Of a stretch of 64,000 nucleotides of DNA, positions 53,115 through 63,993 are shown piece by piece. Source of the stretch: Actinokineospora terrae (GTDB taxonomy: Bacteria > Actinomycetota > Actinomycetes > Mycobacteriales > Pseudonocardiaceae); the NCBI RefSeq assembly GCF_900111175.1, contig NZ_FOGI01000001.1:186001-250000 (forward strand), given 5' to 3'. A program made the translations under genes and the position numbers. Below the pieces are notes generated by a model. The model saw nothing but the letters and a program-made list of their open reading frames with translations, was not told the origin of the DNA and did no database searches. Position 1 is the first letter of the stretch. Each line of letters begins with the position of its first letter.

Positions 53115-54328
53115 ATGGCTATAGGGGGTGTGCTCCGCAACCGCAACGCATCGCTCTACCTCGGCGCGGTAGTGATATCCAGCTTCGGCAGCGGCGCGAT
53201 GCTGCTCGTCGCCGGCGTGTGGGTGATGACTCTTACCGACAACAGCGCTCTAGCAGCACTCTGACGGTGTTGGTCTGGGCGCCGACGCTGGCAGGTCCGG
53301 TCATCGGTGCCGCGATCGACAAGGTCGGTCGCCACCGTGCCGCACTCATCGGCATCATGCTCACGACCGGCGCGCTGGTGCTGAGCCTGATGGCGGTGCG
53401 CTCGGCAGGCTGGTTGTGGCTGATCTTCACGGTGATGCTGGTCTACGGCATCGCCTACGTCGCTGTCTTCGCCGCCGAGTCCGCGCTTCTGCCGACAGCG
53501 ATACCGGCGGACCTGCTCGGTGACGTCAACGGGATGCGGATGGCAGCGGCGGAGAGCACCAAACTGACCGCGCCTCTGGTCGGCGCCGCGTTGTTCACGG
53601 CATGGGGTGGGGGAGCGGTAGCCGCGCTCGACGCCGCGACCTTCGGCTTGGCCGCTGTTCTCTTCTACTTCCTGAGGCCCGTGCCAGCACCCAGACCGGT
53701 GTCCCGAGAGCGGACCAAGGTACGTGACGGTTTGCGCTACCTCGCCTCTATGCCGTCTCTTCGCGGAGTCGTCGTCTCCGCAGGTGTTGCGCTTGCCTTG
53801 GCCGGCTTGGCGGGAGCGATGACGTTCGCGCTGGTCGACGAAGGCCTGGGCTTCGCACCCGCGTTCGTCGGTGTCCTCGCGGCGATACAAGGCGCAGGAT
53901 CAGTGGTCTCCGGTCTCTTGTCAGGAGCCGCTTTACGCCGGATCTCCCCACTCGGGTTCGCTGCCATCGGGCTCGCCCTGTTCGCGGTCGGTGTGTTGTT
54001 GCGGATGACGAGCCTCTTGCCTCTAGTACTCGTCGGTACCGTCTTGGCCGGGATCGGCTTGCCCGCGCCCTTGGTGGCGGCGAGCACGGTCGTGCAGACC
54101 GACAGCCCACCTGAGCTCATCGCCGGGATCACCGGCACCGTGCAGCTGGTCATTTACGCGCCGAACGCGCTCGCCCAGGCGCTCGGTGCGGCGTTGGTCG
54201 CTGTCGTCGATTTCCGGGTTCCGCTGGGGGTTGTCGGTGTCCTGGGTCTCGGAGCCGCCGGTAGGGCGGCGTGGACCGTCCTGGGCAGCCGGAAAGGCCG
54301 TTCGCTCGTGGGTGGGGGGAGTTCCTAG
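53115..54328 (+). pseudogene. MFS transporter interrupted by a frameshift
   Basis: ATG 53115 starts AIGGVLRNRNASLYLGAVVI with a first membrane segment and VMTLTDNSALAAL, then hits TGA at 53262-53264. The expected continuation (TVLVWAPTLAGPVIGAAIDK) begins at once in another frame and runs to 54328 with the remaining segments of an MFS-3-like (enterobactin exporter-type) transporter. A one-base deletion near 53255-53265, or a sequencing error, explains it; re-initiation at the nearby GTG/TTG codons would lack the first membrane segment. Otherwise the reading frame is intact, so the lesion is recent. Confidence 0.7.
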
Positions 54329-54439
54329 CCCGGGTGGCCGAACTCCGCGCGTCGGCCCCAACGCCGGGGTGGGTGGGGGCGATCTTGGCGGTGGACGGTC
54401 GCAGCCGCGGCCGGGCCGTCGCCGATTCATGGGGAGACC

Positions 54440-55309
54440 ATGCGCAAGCTCAGAACCGCTGCATTAGCCGCCCTCGTCGCGCTCGCACTGCCCGCCGCCC
54501 TCGCGGGTGTCGCGGAGGCCGGGACCACCGCCGCCGGGACGTTCCGCGGTGACGTCAACGGGGACCGCATCGCCGACCAGGTGACCCTCGGCCCGAACGG
54601 CACCACCAACTCCTGCACCGTCAAGGTCGCCTACGGGCGCGCCAACGGGACCCTCGGCGCACCCGTGGAGTCCCGCTACACCTCGCCGCTGGTCGCCGCG
54701 CCGTACTGCCCGGACATGGGCGTGGTCGTCGACCTCGGTGGCGACGGCAAGCCCGAGATCGTCACCACCGGGTTCAGCTGGGGCGACGCGAGCAAGGCGT
54801 TCGTGGTGCTGCGCAAGAACACCAGCGCCAACACGGTCCGCCTGGTCACGACCTACCCGGGTTTGGCCTACCCGAGCACGATCCGGACCGCGGACTTCAC
54901 CGGTGAGGGCCGCGTGGACATCTGGGTGTCCTCCGACCAGAGCGTGCGGTTGCAGTCGTTCAACAACACCGCCGCGGGCGGCTTGGAGCTCGGCGCGATC
55001 GATGTCTGCTCCCGCCGCCCCATCCCGCAGCACGTGATCGCGGACTTCGACGGTGACGGTGGCCAAGACCTGCTGCTGTCGAGGCAATGCGGCTTCGCTT
55101 ACACCACCGCCGAGTTGAACTTCGGCAACGGCAAGCCGCCGGTGACCTTCGCCCGCGACGACGAGGGCATCCTCCAATACGAGGTCTACGCGAACCACCA
55201 GAACGGTGACGAGGCCCTCGACGTCGGCGTCATCACCAGCGGCGACGGTCCCACGACCATCCGCCGCTTCCACAACGACGGCGCCGGTGCCTTCACCGAG
55301 GTGGCCTGA
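54440..55309 (+). CDS. secreted FG-GAP/VCBS-repeat protein 1
   Basis: 289 residues. Signal peptide (KLRTAALAALVALALPAALAG). Repeats contain calcium-loop motifs of FG-GAP type: GDVNGDRIADQV, VDLGGDGKPEIV, ADFTGEGRVDIW, ADFDGDGGQDLL. Probably a beta-propeller of unknown ligand. Coupled by TGATG to a paralogue of the same architecture; the pair shares PYCPDMG and SFNNTAAGGL segments. Confidence 0.8.
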   Translation: MRKLRTAALAALVALALPAALAGVAEAGTTAAGTFRGDVNGDRIADQVTLGPNGTTNSCTVKVAYGRANGTLGAPVESRYTSPLVAAPYCPDMGVVVDLGGDGKPEIVTTGFSWGDASKAFVVLRKNTSANTVRLVTTYPGLAYPSTIRTADFTGEGRVDIWVSSDQSVRLQSFNNTAAGGLELGAIDVCSRRPIPQHVIADFDGDGGQDLLLSRQCGFAYTTAELNFGNGKPPVTFARDDEGILQYEVYANHQNGDEALDVGVITSGDGPTTIRRFHNDGAGAFTEVA

Positions 55310-56151
55310 TGCCCGAACTCCGGAAGCTGGCGCTGGTCGCGCTGGCCGCACTCGTTCCGCTTCTAGTCCCAGTCGACGCCGCTGCGGGAGGTCGCGCGCA
55401 ACCGGTCATCGGTGACGTCACCGGTGACGGGTTGGCTGACCGGATCACCTTCCAAGAGGCGTGGGACAACTACTGCGACGTCTTGGTGGAGCCAGGCCAA
55501 TCGGGCGGTGGCTACGGCAGCGCCACCTACCACCGGTACGAGTCACCGGTGGCGTACGCGCCCTACTGCCCGGACATGGGCGAGATCGTCGACCTCGGCG
55601 GTGACGGCACCAAGGAGATCGTCGCCACCAACTTCTGGGGCGAGGAGTACTCCCTGGTGGCGTTGCGCCCCAACGGGTACGCCGCCGATGTCATCGGTAC
55701 GTACCAGGGTATCAACTACCCCAAGTTCATCCGCCAGGTCGACTTCACCGGTGACGGCCGCCAGGACGTCTGGCTCTACAGCGACCAGAGCTTCCGGTTG
55801 CGCTCGTTCAACAACACCGCCGCGGGCGGGCTCGTGCCGGGATCCATCGACGTGTGCAGCGATGGCCTACCACAGCACGTGTTCGCGGACTTCGACGGTG
55901 ACGGTGGCCAGGACATGCTCGCCGCACTCAACTGTGGCAACCGATCAGCGTCGCTACTGTTCGGCGGAAGCAAACCGGCCCGGAGTTTCGGTTCGGTCAG
56001 CGGTCCCGGACCATCCTTTGTGGTGGCTCTCGCCGACCACAACGGCGACCAGTACCCCGATCTGACGGTGCGCGTGCCGCAACCGAACTACACGCTCGTC
56101 ACGGAACGGTATGTCAACGACGGCACCGGGGGATTCACCCTGCTGCCGTGA
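55309..56151 (+). CDS. secreted FG-GAP/VCBS-repeat protein 2
   Basis: 280 residues, tandem paralogue of the upstream gene. Signal peptide (LRKLALVALAALVPLLVPVDAAAG) and the same repeats: GDVTGDGLADRI, VDLGGDGTKEIV, VDFTGDGRQDVW, ADFDGDGGQDML, ADHNGDQYPDLT. Shared cysteines (PYCPDMG, DVCS) suggest conserved disulfides. Start overlaps the previous stop (TGATG). A 12-bp hairpin terminator follows. Function unknown. Confidence 0.8.
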   Translation: MPELRKLALVALAALVPLLVPVDAAAGGRAQPVIGDVTGDGLADRITFQEAWDNYCDVLVEPGQSGGGYGSATYHRYESPVAYAPYCPDMGEIVDLGGDGTKEIVATNFWGEEYSLVALRPNGYAADVIGTYQGINYPKFIRQVDFTGDGRQDVWLYSDQSFRLRSFNNTAAGGLVPGSIDVCSDGLPQHVFADFDGDGGQDMLAALNCGNRSASLLFGGSKPARSFGSVSGPGPSFVVALADHNGDQYPDLTVRVPQPNYTLVTERYVNDGTGGFTLLP

Positions 56152-56166
56152 GGTTGCGCCGATCAG

Positions 56167-56196
56167 CCGCTACCCCTGCCCCCACAGGGGTAGCGG
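56167..56196 (+). terminator. terminator after the FG-GAP pair
   Basis: Perfect 12-bp stem (CCGCTACCCCTG, 56167-56178; CAGGGGTAGCGG, 56185-56196), 6-base loop, followed by TTTC, 15 bases after the stop. Confidence 0.75.
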
Positions 56197-56253
56197 TTTC
56201 GTGAGCTGGGTCTCACCCGGTAATGATCTCCGGATGTCGACGACGAGACGATC

Positions 56254-59200
56254 ATGCGCGTCGGCCGATTAGTCGTGGCACTGGCAGTCGGGGTTGTTTG
56301 CACCCCTTACCTCATGCAATCACTGGAGGAACATCCGGACTCGCATCCTCTTGACCATCAACACATTGTCGCCAACGCGGACGCTTTGATCCCGACCGCG
56401 ACAGAGCTACCGCGCGACGGCTGGGAAGCCGTCGCCAGCACCGAGGAGACCGCCGGGGAGAACGGCCGCGCGGCCAACGTCCTCGACGGCGACCCGGCCA
56501 CGTTCTGGCACAGCCAGTGGACCGCGCCCGCCCCGCTGCCGCAGTCGATCACCATCGACACCAAGGTCACACAACGGTTCTCCGGCGTCGTCTACACGCC
56601 TCGACCCGGTGGCGGCAACGGCACCATCGGCCGCTACGAGGTTCGCCTCAGCGTGGATGGCACGACGTGGGGTAACCCTGTCGCGGCCGGTACCGCTGCC
56701 GATGATCCCTCGGTGAAGACCTTCAGCTTCGCCGTTAGCGGTGCCAGGTTCGTTCGGCTCATCTCGCTGACCGAGGCGGGCAACCGCGGTTCGTGGGCCA
56801 GCGCCGCGGAGATCGGACTACTCGGCGACCCGGGAGCGCCACCGCAGACGGTCACCCTACCGCGTACCGGTTGGACAGCCACGGCGAGCGATGAGGAGAC
56901 CGTGGGGGAGAACGGCCGCGCGAGCAACGTGCTGGACGGCAACCCCACCACGAGGTGGTACAGCAGGTACGACGTGCTCACCCCGCTCCCGCATAGCATC
57001 ACCATCGACCTCAAGCAGCCGACCGTCCTCAACGGACTGGTCTACCGACCGCACCCAGAGTCCACGCGCAACGGCTACATCGGCGAGTACCGGATCACGA
57101 CCTCCACCGATGGCACTACCTTCGGTGCGCCAGTGTCATCCGGCCGCTGGGCCGACGACAGTACCTTGAAGCACGCGCTCTTCGCCGGACCCACCACCGC
57201 GCGCTACCTGCGACTGACGGCATTGACCGAGGCCGGTAACCGCGGACCATGGTCCACTGCCGCGGAGATCGAACTGCTGGGTTCGCCGACCACGGTCGAC
57301 CCGCCGTTGCCGCGTACGGGCTGGGTCGCGACCGCGTCCTCGTCCGCTGCGGGACACCCGTCGGGTGACGCCCTGGACAACCGCCTCGGCACGTACTGGC
57401 AGAGCGCGACCACCACCGGCACCCACACGTTCACCGTCGACCTCCAGCGCGAGCAGAAGGTGTCCGCGATCGCCGTCACCCCGGGGCCGGCGACGGCCAG
57501 GATCACCACCTACTCGGTCGCGCTGAGCACCACCGGGTCCACCTTCGGCACTCCCGTCGCGCAAGGCACCTGGGCGACCGACGGGAGTCCCAAGTCCGCC
57601 CGGTTCACCAGCACCAACGCGCGCTACATCAGGCTGACCGTGGCAGGTTCCATCACCGAGTTCCACGGCTACGGTCCGTCGACGGCGCCCGGCTCGGTCG
57701 CGCCGCTGCCCCGCACCGGGTGGACGGCGGTGGCCAGCGACGAGGAGACCGTCAACGAGAACGGCCGCGCGAGCAACGTCCTCGACGGCAACGGCCGCAC
57801 GATCTGGCACTCCCGGTACTCGACGACGACACCGCTGCCGCACTGGATCACGATCGACATGAAGTCGGCACGGTCGGTCGCCGGGATCTCCCTCACCCCG
57901 CGCGGCGACGACGGCAACGGCAACATCGGCCAGTACCAGGTGCACGTCAGCAATGACGGCGTCACATTCGGAGCCCTCCAGGCAGACGGGACTTGGCCGG
58001 ATAGCTCCAACGTGCAGACGGCCATGTTCGGCGCAACGGTGACGGCGCGCTATGTGCGGCTGACAGCGCTATCCGAGGCACGCAACCGAGGTCCGTGGAC
58101 CACCGCCTCGGAGATCAACGTGCTCACCCCGGCCCCGGCGCCGGACCCCAGCACGGTCGGGTCGTGGGGACCGATGATCGGGTTCCCGATCGTCCCGGTC
58201 GCCTCCGCGCTGCTGCCCAACAACAAGCTGCTCACCTGGTCCGCTTACGCCGCGGACACCTTCGGCGGCGCCAACGGCTACACCCAGACCGCGATCTACG
58301 ACCTCACCACCGGCCAGGTCACCCAGCGCCGCATCGACAACACCGGCCACGACATGTTCTGCCCCGGCACGTCGACCCTGCCCGATGGGCGCGTCCTGGT
58401 CACCGGTGGCAGCAACGCGGACAAGGCCAGCATCTACGACCCGTTCAACGACACCTGGACCGCCGCGGCCCCGATGAACGTCGCCCGGGGCTACCAGGGG
58501 CAGACCACCCTGGCCAACGGTGAGGTGTTCACCGTGGGCGGTTCGTGGAGCGGGCTAGAGGGTGGACCCAGGCCCGCGGAGGTCTACTCGCCGACTACGA
58601 ACTCGTGGCGCACGTTGCCTGGTATCCCCGCGGACCCGTTCTTCACCGCGGACCCGCGCGGCGCTTACCGCGCTGACAACCACACCTGGCTGTTCGCGGC
58701 CTCCGGCGGGCGGCTCTTCCACGCAGGCCCCAGCAAGCAGATGCACTGGATCACGACTACCGGCAACGGGTCCGTCGTCAACGCCGGTCTACGCGGTGAC
58801 AGCCAGGACGCGATGAACGGCAACGCCGTCCTCTACGACGTCGGCAAGATCCTGACTGTCGGTGGCGCTACCGCCTACCAGGACGCTGATGCCACGACCC
58901 GCGCGTACACGGTCGACATCAACGGCTCCAGCCCGGTAGTGGCAAGAGTCGGCGATATGGCTCTAGGGCGCGCGTTCGCCAACAGCGTCGTCTTGCCGAA
59001 CGGCAGGGTTGTCGTCATCGGAGGTCAGCAGCGGCCTGTGCCGTTCAGCGACCAGACCGCCGTGTTGACGGCAGAGCTGTGGAATCCGGCTACCGGCACC
59101 TTCACCGCTCTAGCACCGGTCGCCGTCCCCCGGACCTATCACAGCGTCGCCAACCTTCTCCCTGACGGCCGCGTCTTCTCCGGCGGCGGCGGACTATGCG

Positions 59201-59568
59201 GGAACTGCGCCACCAACCACTTCGACGGCCAGATCCTCACCCCGCCCTACCTGCTCAACCCGGACGGCTCCCTCAAGGCCCGGCCGACCATCACCGCGGC
59301 GCCCACGACCGCGGCCAACGGCGCGGCCATCCGCGTCACCACCGACCGCGCGGTCACCAGCTTCGCCCTGGTCCGCACAAGCTCCGCCACCCACTCCGTC
59401 GACAACGACCAACGGCGCATCCCTCTTACCCCGATCTCGGTCGGCCAGAACACCTACCAACTGACGATCCCCACCGACCGAGGTGTCGCCCTACCGGGCC
59501 ACTACCTGCTCTTCGCCCTAGACGCAGCAGGCGTGCCCAGCGTCGCCCCGGTCATCAAGATCGGCTAG
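56254..59568 (+). CDS. galactose-oxidase-like radical copper enzyme with four discoidin-like domains
   Basis: 1104 residues. N-terminal signal or anchor (VGRLVVALAVGVVCTPYL). Four F5/8-type C (CBM32-like) modules follow, at about 50-190, 200-345, 350-475 and 485-625; each begins LPR(D/T)GW and three contain NGRA.NVLDG. The catalytic part is a kelch propeller (about 640-980) and a DUF1929 C-terminal domain. The copper and cofactor residues of galactose oxidase can be placed: Cys703 (DMFCPG) and Tyr728 (ASIYDP) for the thioether radical, Tyr962-His963 (RTYHSV) and His1047 (THSVDND). It likely oxidises sugar or alcohol groups to aldehydes plus H2O2 at the cell surface. Confidence 0.87.
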   Translation: MRVGRLVVALAVGVVCTPYLMQSLEEHPDSHPLDHQHIVANADALIPTATELPRDGWEAVASTEETAGENGRAANVLDGDPATFWHSQWTAPAPLPQSITIDTKVTQRFSGVVYTPRPGGGNGTIGRYEVRLSVDGTTWGNPVAAGTAADDPSVKTFSFAVSGARFVRLISLTEAGNRGSWASAAEIGLLGDPGAPPQTVTLPRTGWTATASDEETVGENGRASNVLDGNPTTRWYSRYDVLTPLPHSITIDLKQPTVLNGLVYRPHPESTRNGYIGEYRITTSTDGTTFGAPVSSGRWADDSTLKHALFAGPTTARYLRLTALTEAGNRGPWSTAAEIELLGSPTTVDPPLPRTGWVATASSSAAGHPSGDALDNRLGTYWQSATTTGTHTFTVDLQREQKVSAIAVTPGPATARITTYSVALSTTGSTFGTPVAQGTWATDGSPKSARFTSTNARYIRLTVAGSITEFHGYGPSTAPGSVAPLPRTGWTAVASDEETVNENGRASNVLDGNGRTIWHSRYSTTTPLPHWITIDMKSARSVAGISLTPRGDDGNGNIGQYQVHVSNDGVTFGALQADGTWPDSSNVQTAMFGATVTARYVRLTALSEARNRGPWTTASEINVLTPAPAPDPSTVGSWGPMIGFPIVPVASALLPNNKLLTWSAYAADTFGGANGYTQTAIYDLTTGQVTQRRIDNTGHDMFCPGTSTLPDGRVLVTGGSNADKASIYDPFNDTWTAAAPMNVARGYQGQTTLANGEVFTVGGSWSGLEGGPRPAEVYSPTTNSWRTLPGIPADPFFTADPRGAYRADNHTWLFAASGGRLFHAGPSKQMHWITTTGNGSVVNAGLRGDSQDAMNGNAVLYDVGKILTVGGATAYQDADATTRAYTVDINGSSPVVARVGDMALGRAFANSVVLPNGRVVVIGGQQRPVPFSDQTAVLTAELWNPATGTFTALAPVAVPRTYHSVANLLPDGRVFSGGGGLCGNCATNHFDGQILTPPYLLNPDGSLKARPTITAAPTTAANGAAIRVTTDRAVTSFALVRTSSATHSVDNDQRRIPLTPISVGQNTYQLTIPTDRGVALPGHYLLFALDAAGVPSVAPVIKIG

Positions 59569-59577
59569 ATTGCCCGG

Positions 59578-59946
59578 GTGGACCGGTCGATAGCGCGGTG
59601 GGTGCTGCTGAGCGCCCTACTGCTGGGCGTGGTCGGCATGCACCACCTGACCGACCATCCCACCTCGACCGGTCACCCGGGCTCCCACGCCACTCACACC
59701 ACAGAACCGGCCGCTCTTACGGTAGACACCGAAGTACCGAACGAGCCGGTGCCCGCGCACGACCTGCTGCACCTGTGCCTCGCTGTACTCGGTGCCGCAC
59801 TCGGCCTCGGGATGCTGTGGCTGGTGCTAGGAACCGCGGTGACTACCGCTCCGGCTCGGCGGTCGTCAGGCATTGTGGTCGCCCTGGCACCCAGGGCGCC
59901 ACCGCCGGGCCGGTTACTCCTCACCCTCTGCGTGTCCAGGCGCTGA
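59578..59946 (+). CDS. small membrane protein (DUF6153-like)
   Basis: 122 residues from GTG 59578. One N-terminal hydrophobic segment (ARWVLLSALLLGVVGMHHL), a His/Thr-rich external loop (HPTSTGHPGSHATHT), a second membrane segment (LLHLCLAVLGAALGLGMLWL) and a Pro/Arg-rich tail. The family commonly precedes DUF305 genes, as here. The His-rich loop hints at metal binding. Function unknown. Confidence 0.65.
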   Translation: MDRSIARWVLLSALLLGVVGMHHLTDHPTSTGHPGSHATHTTEPAALTVDTEVPNEPVPAHDLLHLCLAVLGAALGLGMLWLVLGTAVTTAPARRSSGIVVALAPRAPPPGRLLLTLCVSRR

Positions 59947-59991
59947 CAGACAGGTTCGTCCCGACCTGTCCGCCCAGCACAGAGGAACCCC

Positions 59992-60492
59992 ATGACCAGC
60001 AAACCCCTGGTCAGGTTGGCGCTCGCCCTCCTGATCGCACTTCCCGCCTGCTCAGCTCAAGAGCAGCCGGATCACAACCAGGCCGACGTGGTGTTCGCGC
60101 AGGGGATGGTGCCGCACCACCAGCAGGCCGTCGACATGGCCGGGCTCGCCGCGGGGCGTACCACCAACCCCAAGGTGCTCGCCCTCGCCGACCGGGTCGC
60201 GGCCGCGCAGGACGCCGAGATCACGACCCTCACCCGGTGGCTCGACGACTGGGGCGTGTCGCCTCAGAACGGCCACGGCGGCCACATGGACGACTCGCGG
60301 CTGCGGGTCAGTACCGGCGCCGACTTCGATGAGGAGTGGCTCATCCTCATGACCGCGCACCACGAGGACGCTGTTGCCATGTCCCGTGCGCAGCTCGACG
60401 AGGGTGTCAACGCTGACGTCAAGGCCATGGCGCGGCGCATCATTGATGCGCAGCAGGCTGAGATCGACCAGATGCGAGACCTCTTGCGTTAG
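59992..60492 (+). CDS. DUF305 lipoprotein
   Basis: 166 residues. Lipobox LPAC at about residue 20. The family core is clear: DVVFAQGMVPHHQQAVDMA and, in the second half, MTAHHEDAVAMS, a duplicated helical His-rich ferritin-like motif; GHGGHM sits between. DUF305 proteins are exported and often linked to copper homeostasis. It follows the DUF6153-like gene by 45 bases and ends at a strong terminator. Confidence 0.87.
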   Translation: MTSKPLVRLALALLIALPACSAQEQPDHNQADVVFAQGMVPHHQQAVDMAGLAAGRTTNPKVLALADRVAAAQDAEITTLTRWLDDWGVSPQNGHGGHMDDSRLRVSTGADFDEEWLILMTAHHEDAVAMSRAQLDEGVNADVKAMARRIIDAQQAEIDQMRDLLR

Positions 60493-60497
60493 ACAAC

Positions 60498-60532
60498 CTC
60501 GGCCGGGGTCCCGTTCGCGGGACCCGGCCGAG
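60498..60532 (+). terminator. terminator with TTCG tetraloop after DUF305
   Basis: A 15-bp stem (60498-60513 and 60518-60532, one bulged G) closed by C-G around TTCG, a very stable RNA tetraloop, five bases after the DUF305 stop. Confidence 0.75.
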
Positions 60533-60620
60533 TGGAACCAACCCGACGAGCCTGGTGTAAGAGCGGGCATGGGGTTCGACAACGCCGAGGGTTGGGGGCG
60601 TCACGGACGAGGACGGGGAG

Positions 60621-61163
60621 TTGGTGGCGCGGACGTGCGCCGGGGACTTGAGCGCGTTCGCCGAGATCGTGCGGCGGCACCACTCCGCGGCGCACCGGCT
60701 CGCCCTGGTGTCCGGGGCCGGTGACGACGCGGACGACGTCGTCCAAGAGGCGTTCGTGCGTGCCTACAACGCGTTGGCCCAGTTCCGGGCCGACTCGGCG
60801 TTCCGGCCGTGGCTGCTGCGCATCGTGGTCAACCTGACCCGTAACTCCTACCGGTCGCGGGTGCGTAGGGCGGGCCTGGTGTTCCGGGCCGCGCAATTGC
60901 GCGCTGACGGCTACGTGCTCGATCCGCAAGGTGTGGTCCTGGTGGCCGAGCGGGACAAGAGGCTGTTGGCGATGCTGCGCACGCTGCCGGACAAGGACCG
61001 GCAGGTGCTCGGGTGCCGGTTCCTGCTCGACCTGTCCGAGGCCGAGACGGCGGAGGTGCTCGGCTGGCCGCGCGGCTCGGTCAAGTCGCGGACCTCCCGC
61101 GCGCTGGCCCGGCTGCGGGTCCTGGTGGAACCGGAACTGGCGGGGGAGCGGCGACATGGGTGA
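60621..61163 (+). CDS. ECF RNA polymerase sigma factor
   Basis: 180 residues. Region 2: CAGDLSAFAEIVRRHHSAAH and DDVVQEAFVRAYNALAQF; region 4: LPDKDRQVLGCRFLLDLSEA and GWPRGSVKSRTSRAL. Start unclear: TTG 60621 or GTG 60624; similar residues continue upstream (TDEDGE) without a start codon in frame. It overlaps the next gene by 8 bases, the usual sigma/anti-sigma layout. Confidence 0.87.
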   Translation: MVARTCAGDLSAFAEIVRRHHSAAHRLALVSGAGDDADDVVQEAFVRAYNALAQFRADSAFRPWLLRIVVNLTRNSYRSRVRRAGLVFRAAQLRADGYVLDPQGVVLVAERDKRLLAMLRTLPDKDRQVLGCRFLLDLSEAETAEVLGWPRGSVKSRTSRALARLRVLVEPELAGERRHG

Positions 61164-61878
61164 GCACGAGGAGTGGCTGCTCGGCAGGGACCTGGTCGAG
61201 CTCGGCCGCGCCATGGACCGCCCGCCGTCCCCCGGCGCGGTCGCGACCATCGTGGCCAAGGCCGCCGAACGGGCCCCCCGACCGCCCCGGATCCGCGTCC
61301 TGCTGGCCGCCGCGGCCGTCGTCGGGGTGCTCGTGCTCAGCGTCCACGCCGACGACCTGCTGCGCGTCGATACCGACAGCACGGGCGCGCGCCCCGGCCC
61401 CAACGCGGGCGACTGCTCCGCGTGGGCGGCGATGGACGTGGTCTCCCGCACCGACCTGACCGTCGAGACCGGCTGGTCACCCCCGGCGGACGTCGGTATG
61501 TGGACCGCGCACCAGTACTTCACCCGACCGACCAGCGCGAACAAGCCCGCTGCCATGGTCCAGTACACCCGCGGCGAGGACATGCTCACCCTGGAGTTCT
61601 ACCCACCGCCGATGCGCATGGACCCGCACCCCATGGGCGCGGGCGACGTGGAGCCAACCGAGGTCGGTTCATACCCGGCGCAGTGGGCACGACCTCGGAC
61701 CGACAGCTTCTACCGGGTCAACACGACCATCGAGTCCTCGACCGGCGTCCTCGACCGCGTCTCCATCATCTGCGACGGCAGCCGCCTCACCTGGCTCACC
61801 CCGAACGGCACCATCTTCGCGCTGTCCGGCACCGTCCAGGAGACGACGCTGGTCGAACTGGCCACGAGCATGCCCTGA
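61156..61878 (+). CDS. single-pass membrane protein, probable sigma partner
   Basis: 240 residues. A short cytoplasmic N-terminus (about 45 residues), one membrane segment (IRVLLAAAAVVGVLVLSV) and an external domain of about 170 residues with two cysteines (GDCSAW and SIICDG) that could form a disulfide. The N-terminal part lacks a clear zinc-binding anti-sigma HxxxCxxC motif. Its overlap with the ECF gene suggests a regulator of that sigma factor. A 15-bp hairpin follows. Confidence 0.65.
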   Translation: MGEHEEWLLGRDLVELGRAMDRPPSPGAVATIVAKAAERAPRPPRIRVLLAAAAVVGVLVLSVHADDLLRVDTDSTGARPGPNAGDCSAWAAMDVVSRTDLTVETGWSPPADVGMWTAHQYFTRPTSANKPAAMVQYTRGEDMLTLEFYPPPMRMDPHPMGAGDVEPTEVGSYPAQWARPRTDSFYRVNTTIESSTGVLDRVSIICDGSRLTWLTPNGTIFALSGTVQETTLVELATSMP

Positions 61879-61917
61879 CCTGGGGGGCGGGTGGCGTGCC
61901 GCGCGCCGCCCGCGGGA

Positions 61918-61957
61918 CCGGGGGCCGCACCCAAGGGGGAGCGGGTGCGGCCCCCGG
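61918..61957 (+). terminator. 15-bp hairpin after the ECF operon
   Basis: Perfect inverted repeat CCGGGGGCCGCACCC (61918-61932) and GGGTGCGGCCCCCGG (61943-61957), 10-base loop, 40 bases after the stop. GC-only arms, no T-tract. Confidence 0.65.
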
Positions 61958-62078
61958 TCTGCTCGCGGCCGACGAGAGCTGTGCCACACGGGTGAGCGGC
62001 GGCGTGCGACGGCGGGCGGTGTCGCCGGGTTTCGCTACGATGCCCGCGCTGTTTCGCAGGCCGGACGAGAGGTTTCCC

Positions 62079-63944
<1,866 letters not shown>

Positions 63945-63948
63945 TCCC

Positions 63949-63993
63949 CGTCAGGGTGGGGCGGCCTCTTACCGGGGCCGCCCCACCCTGACG
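63949..63993 (+). terminator. terminator of htpG
   Basis: Perfect 18-bp stem (63949-63966 and 63976-63993) with a 9-base loop containing CTTA, five bases after the htpG stop. Followed by TTGACGG at the window end. Confidence 0.8.
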
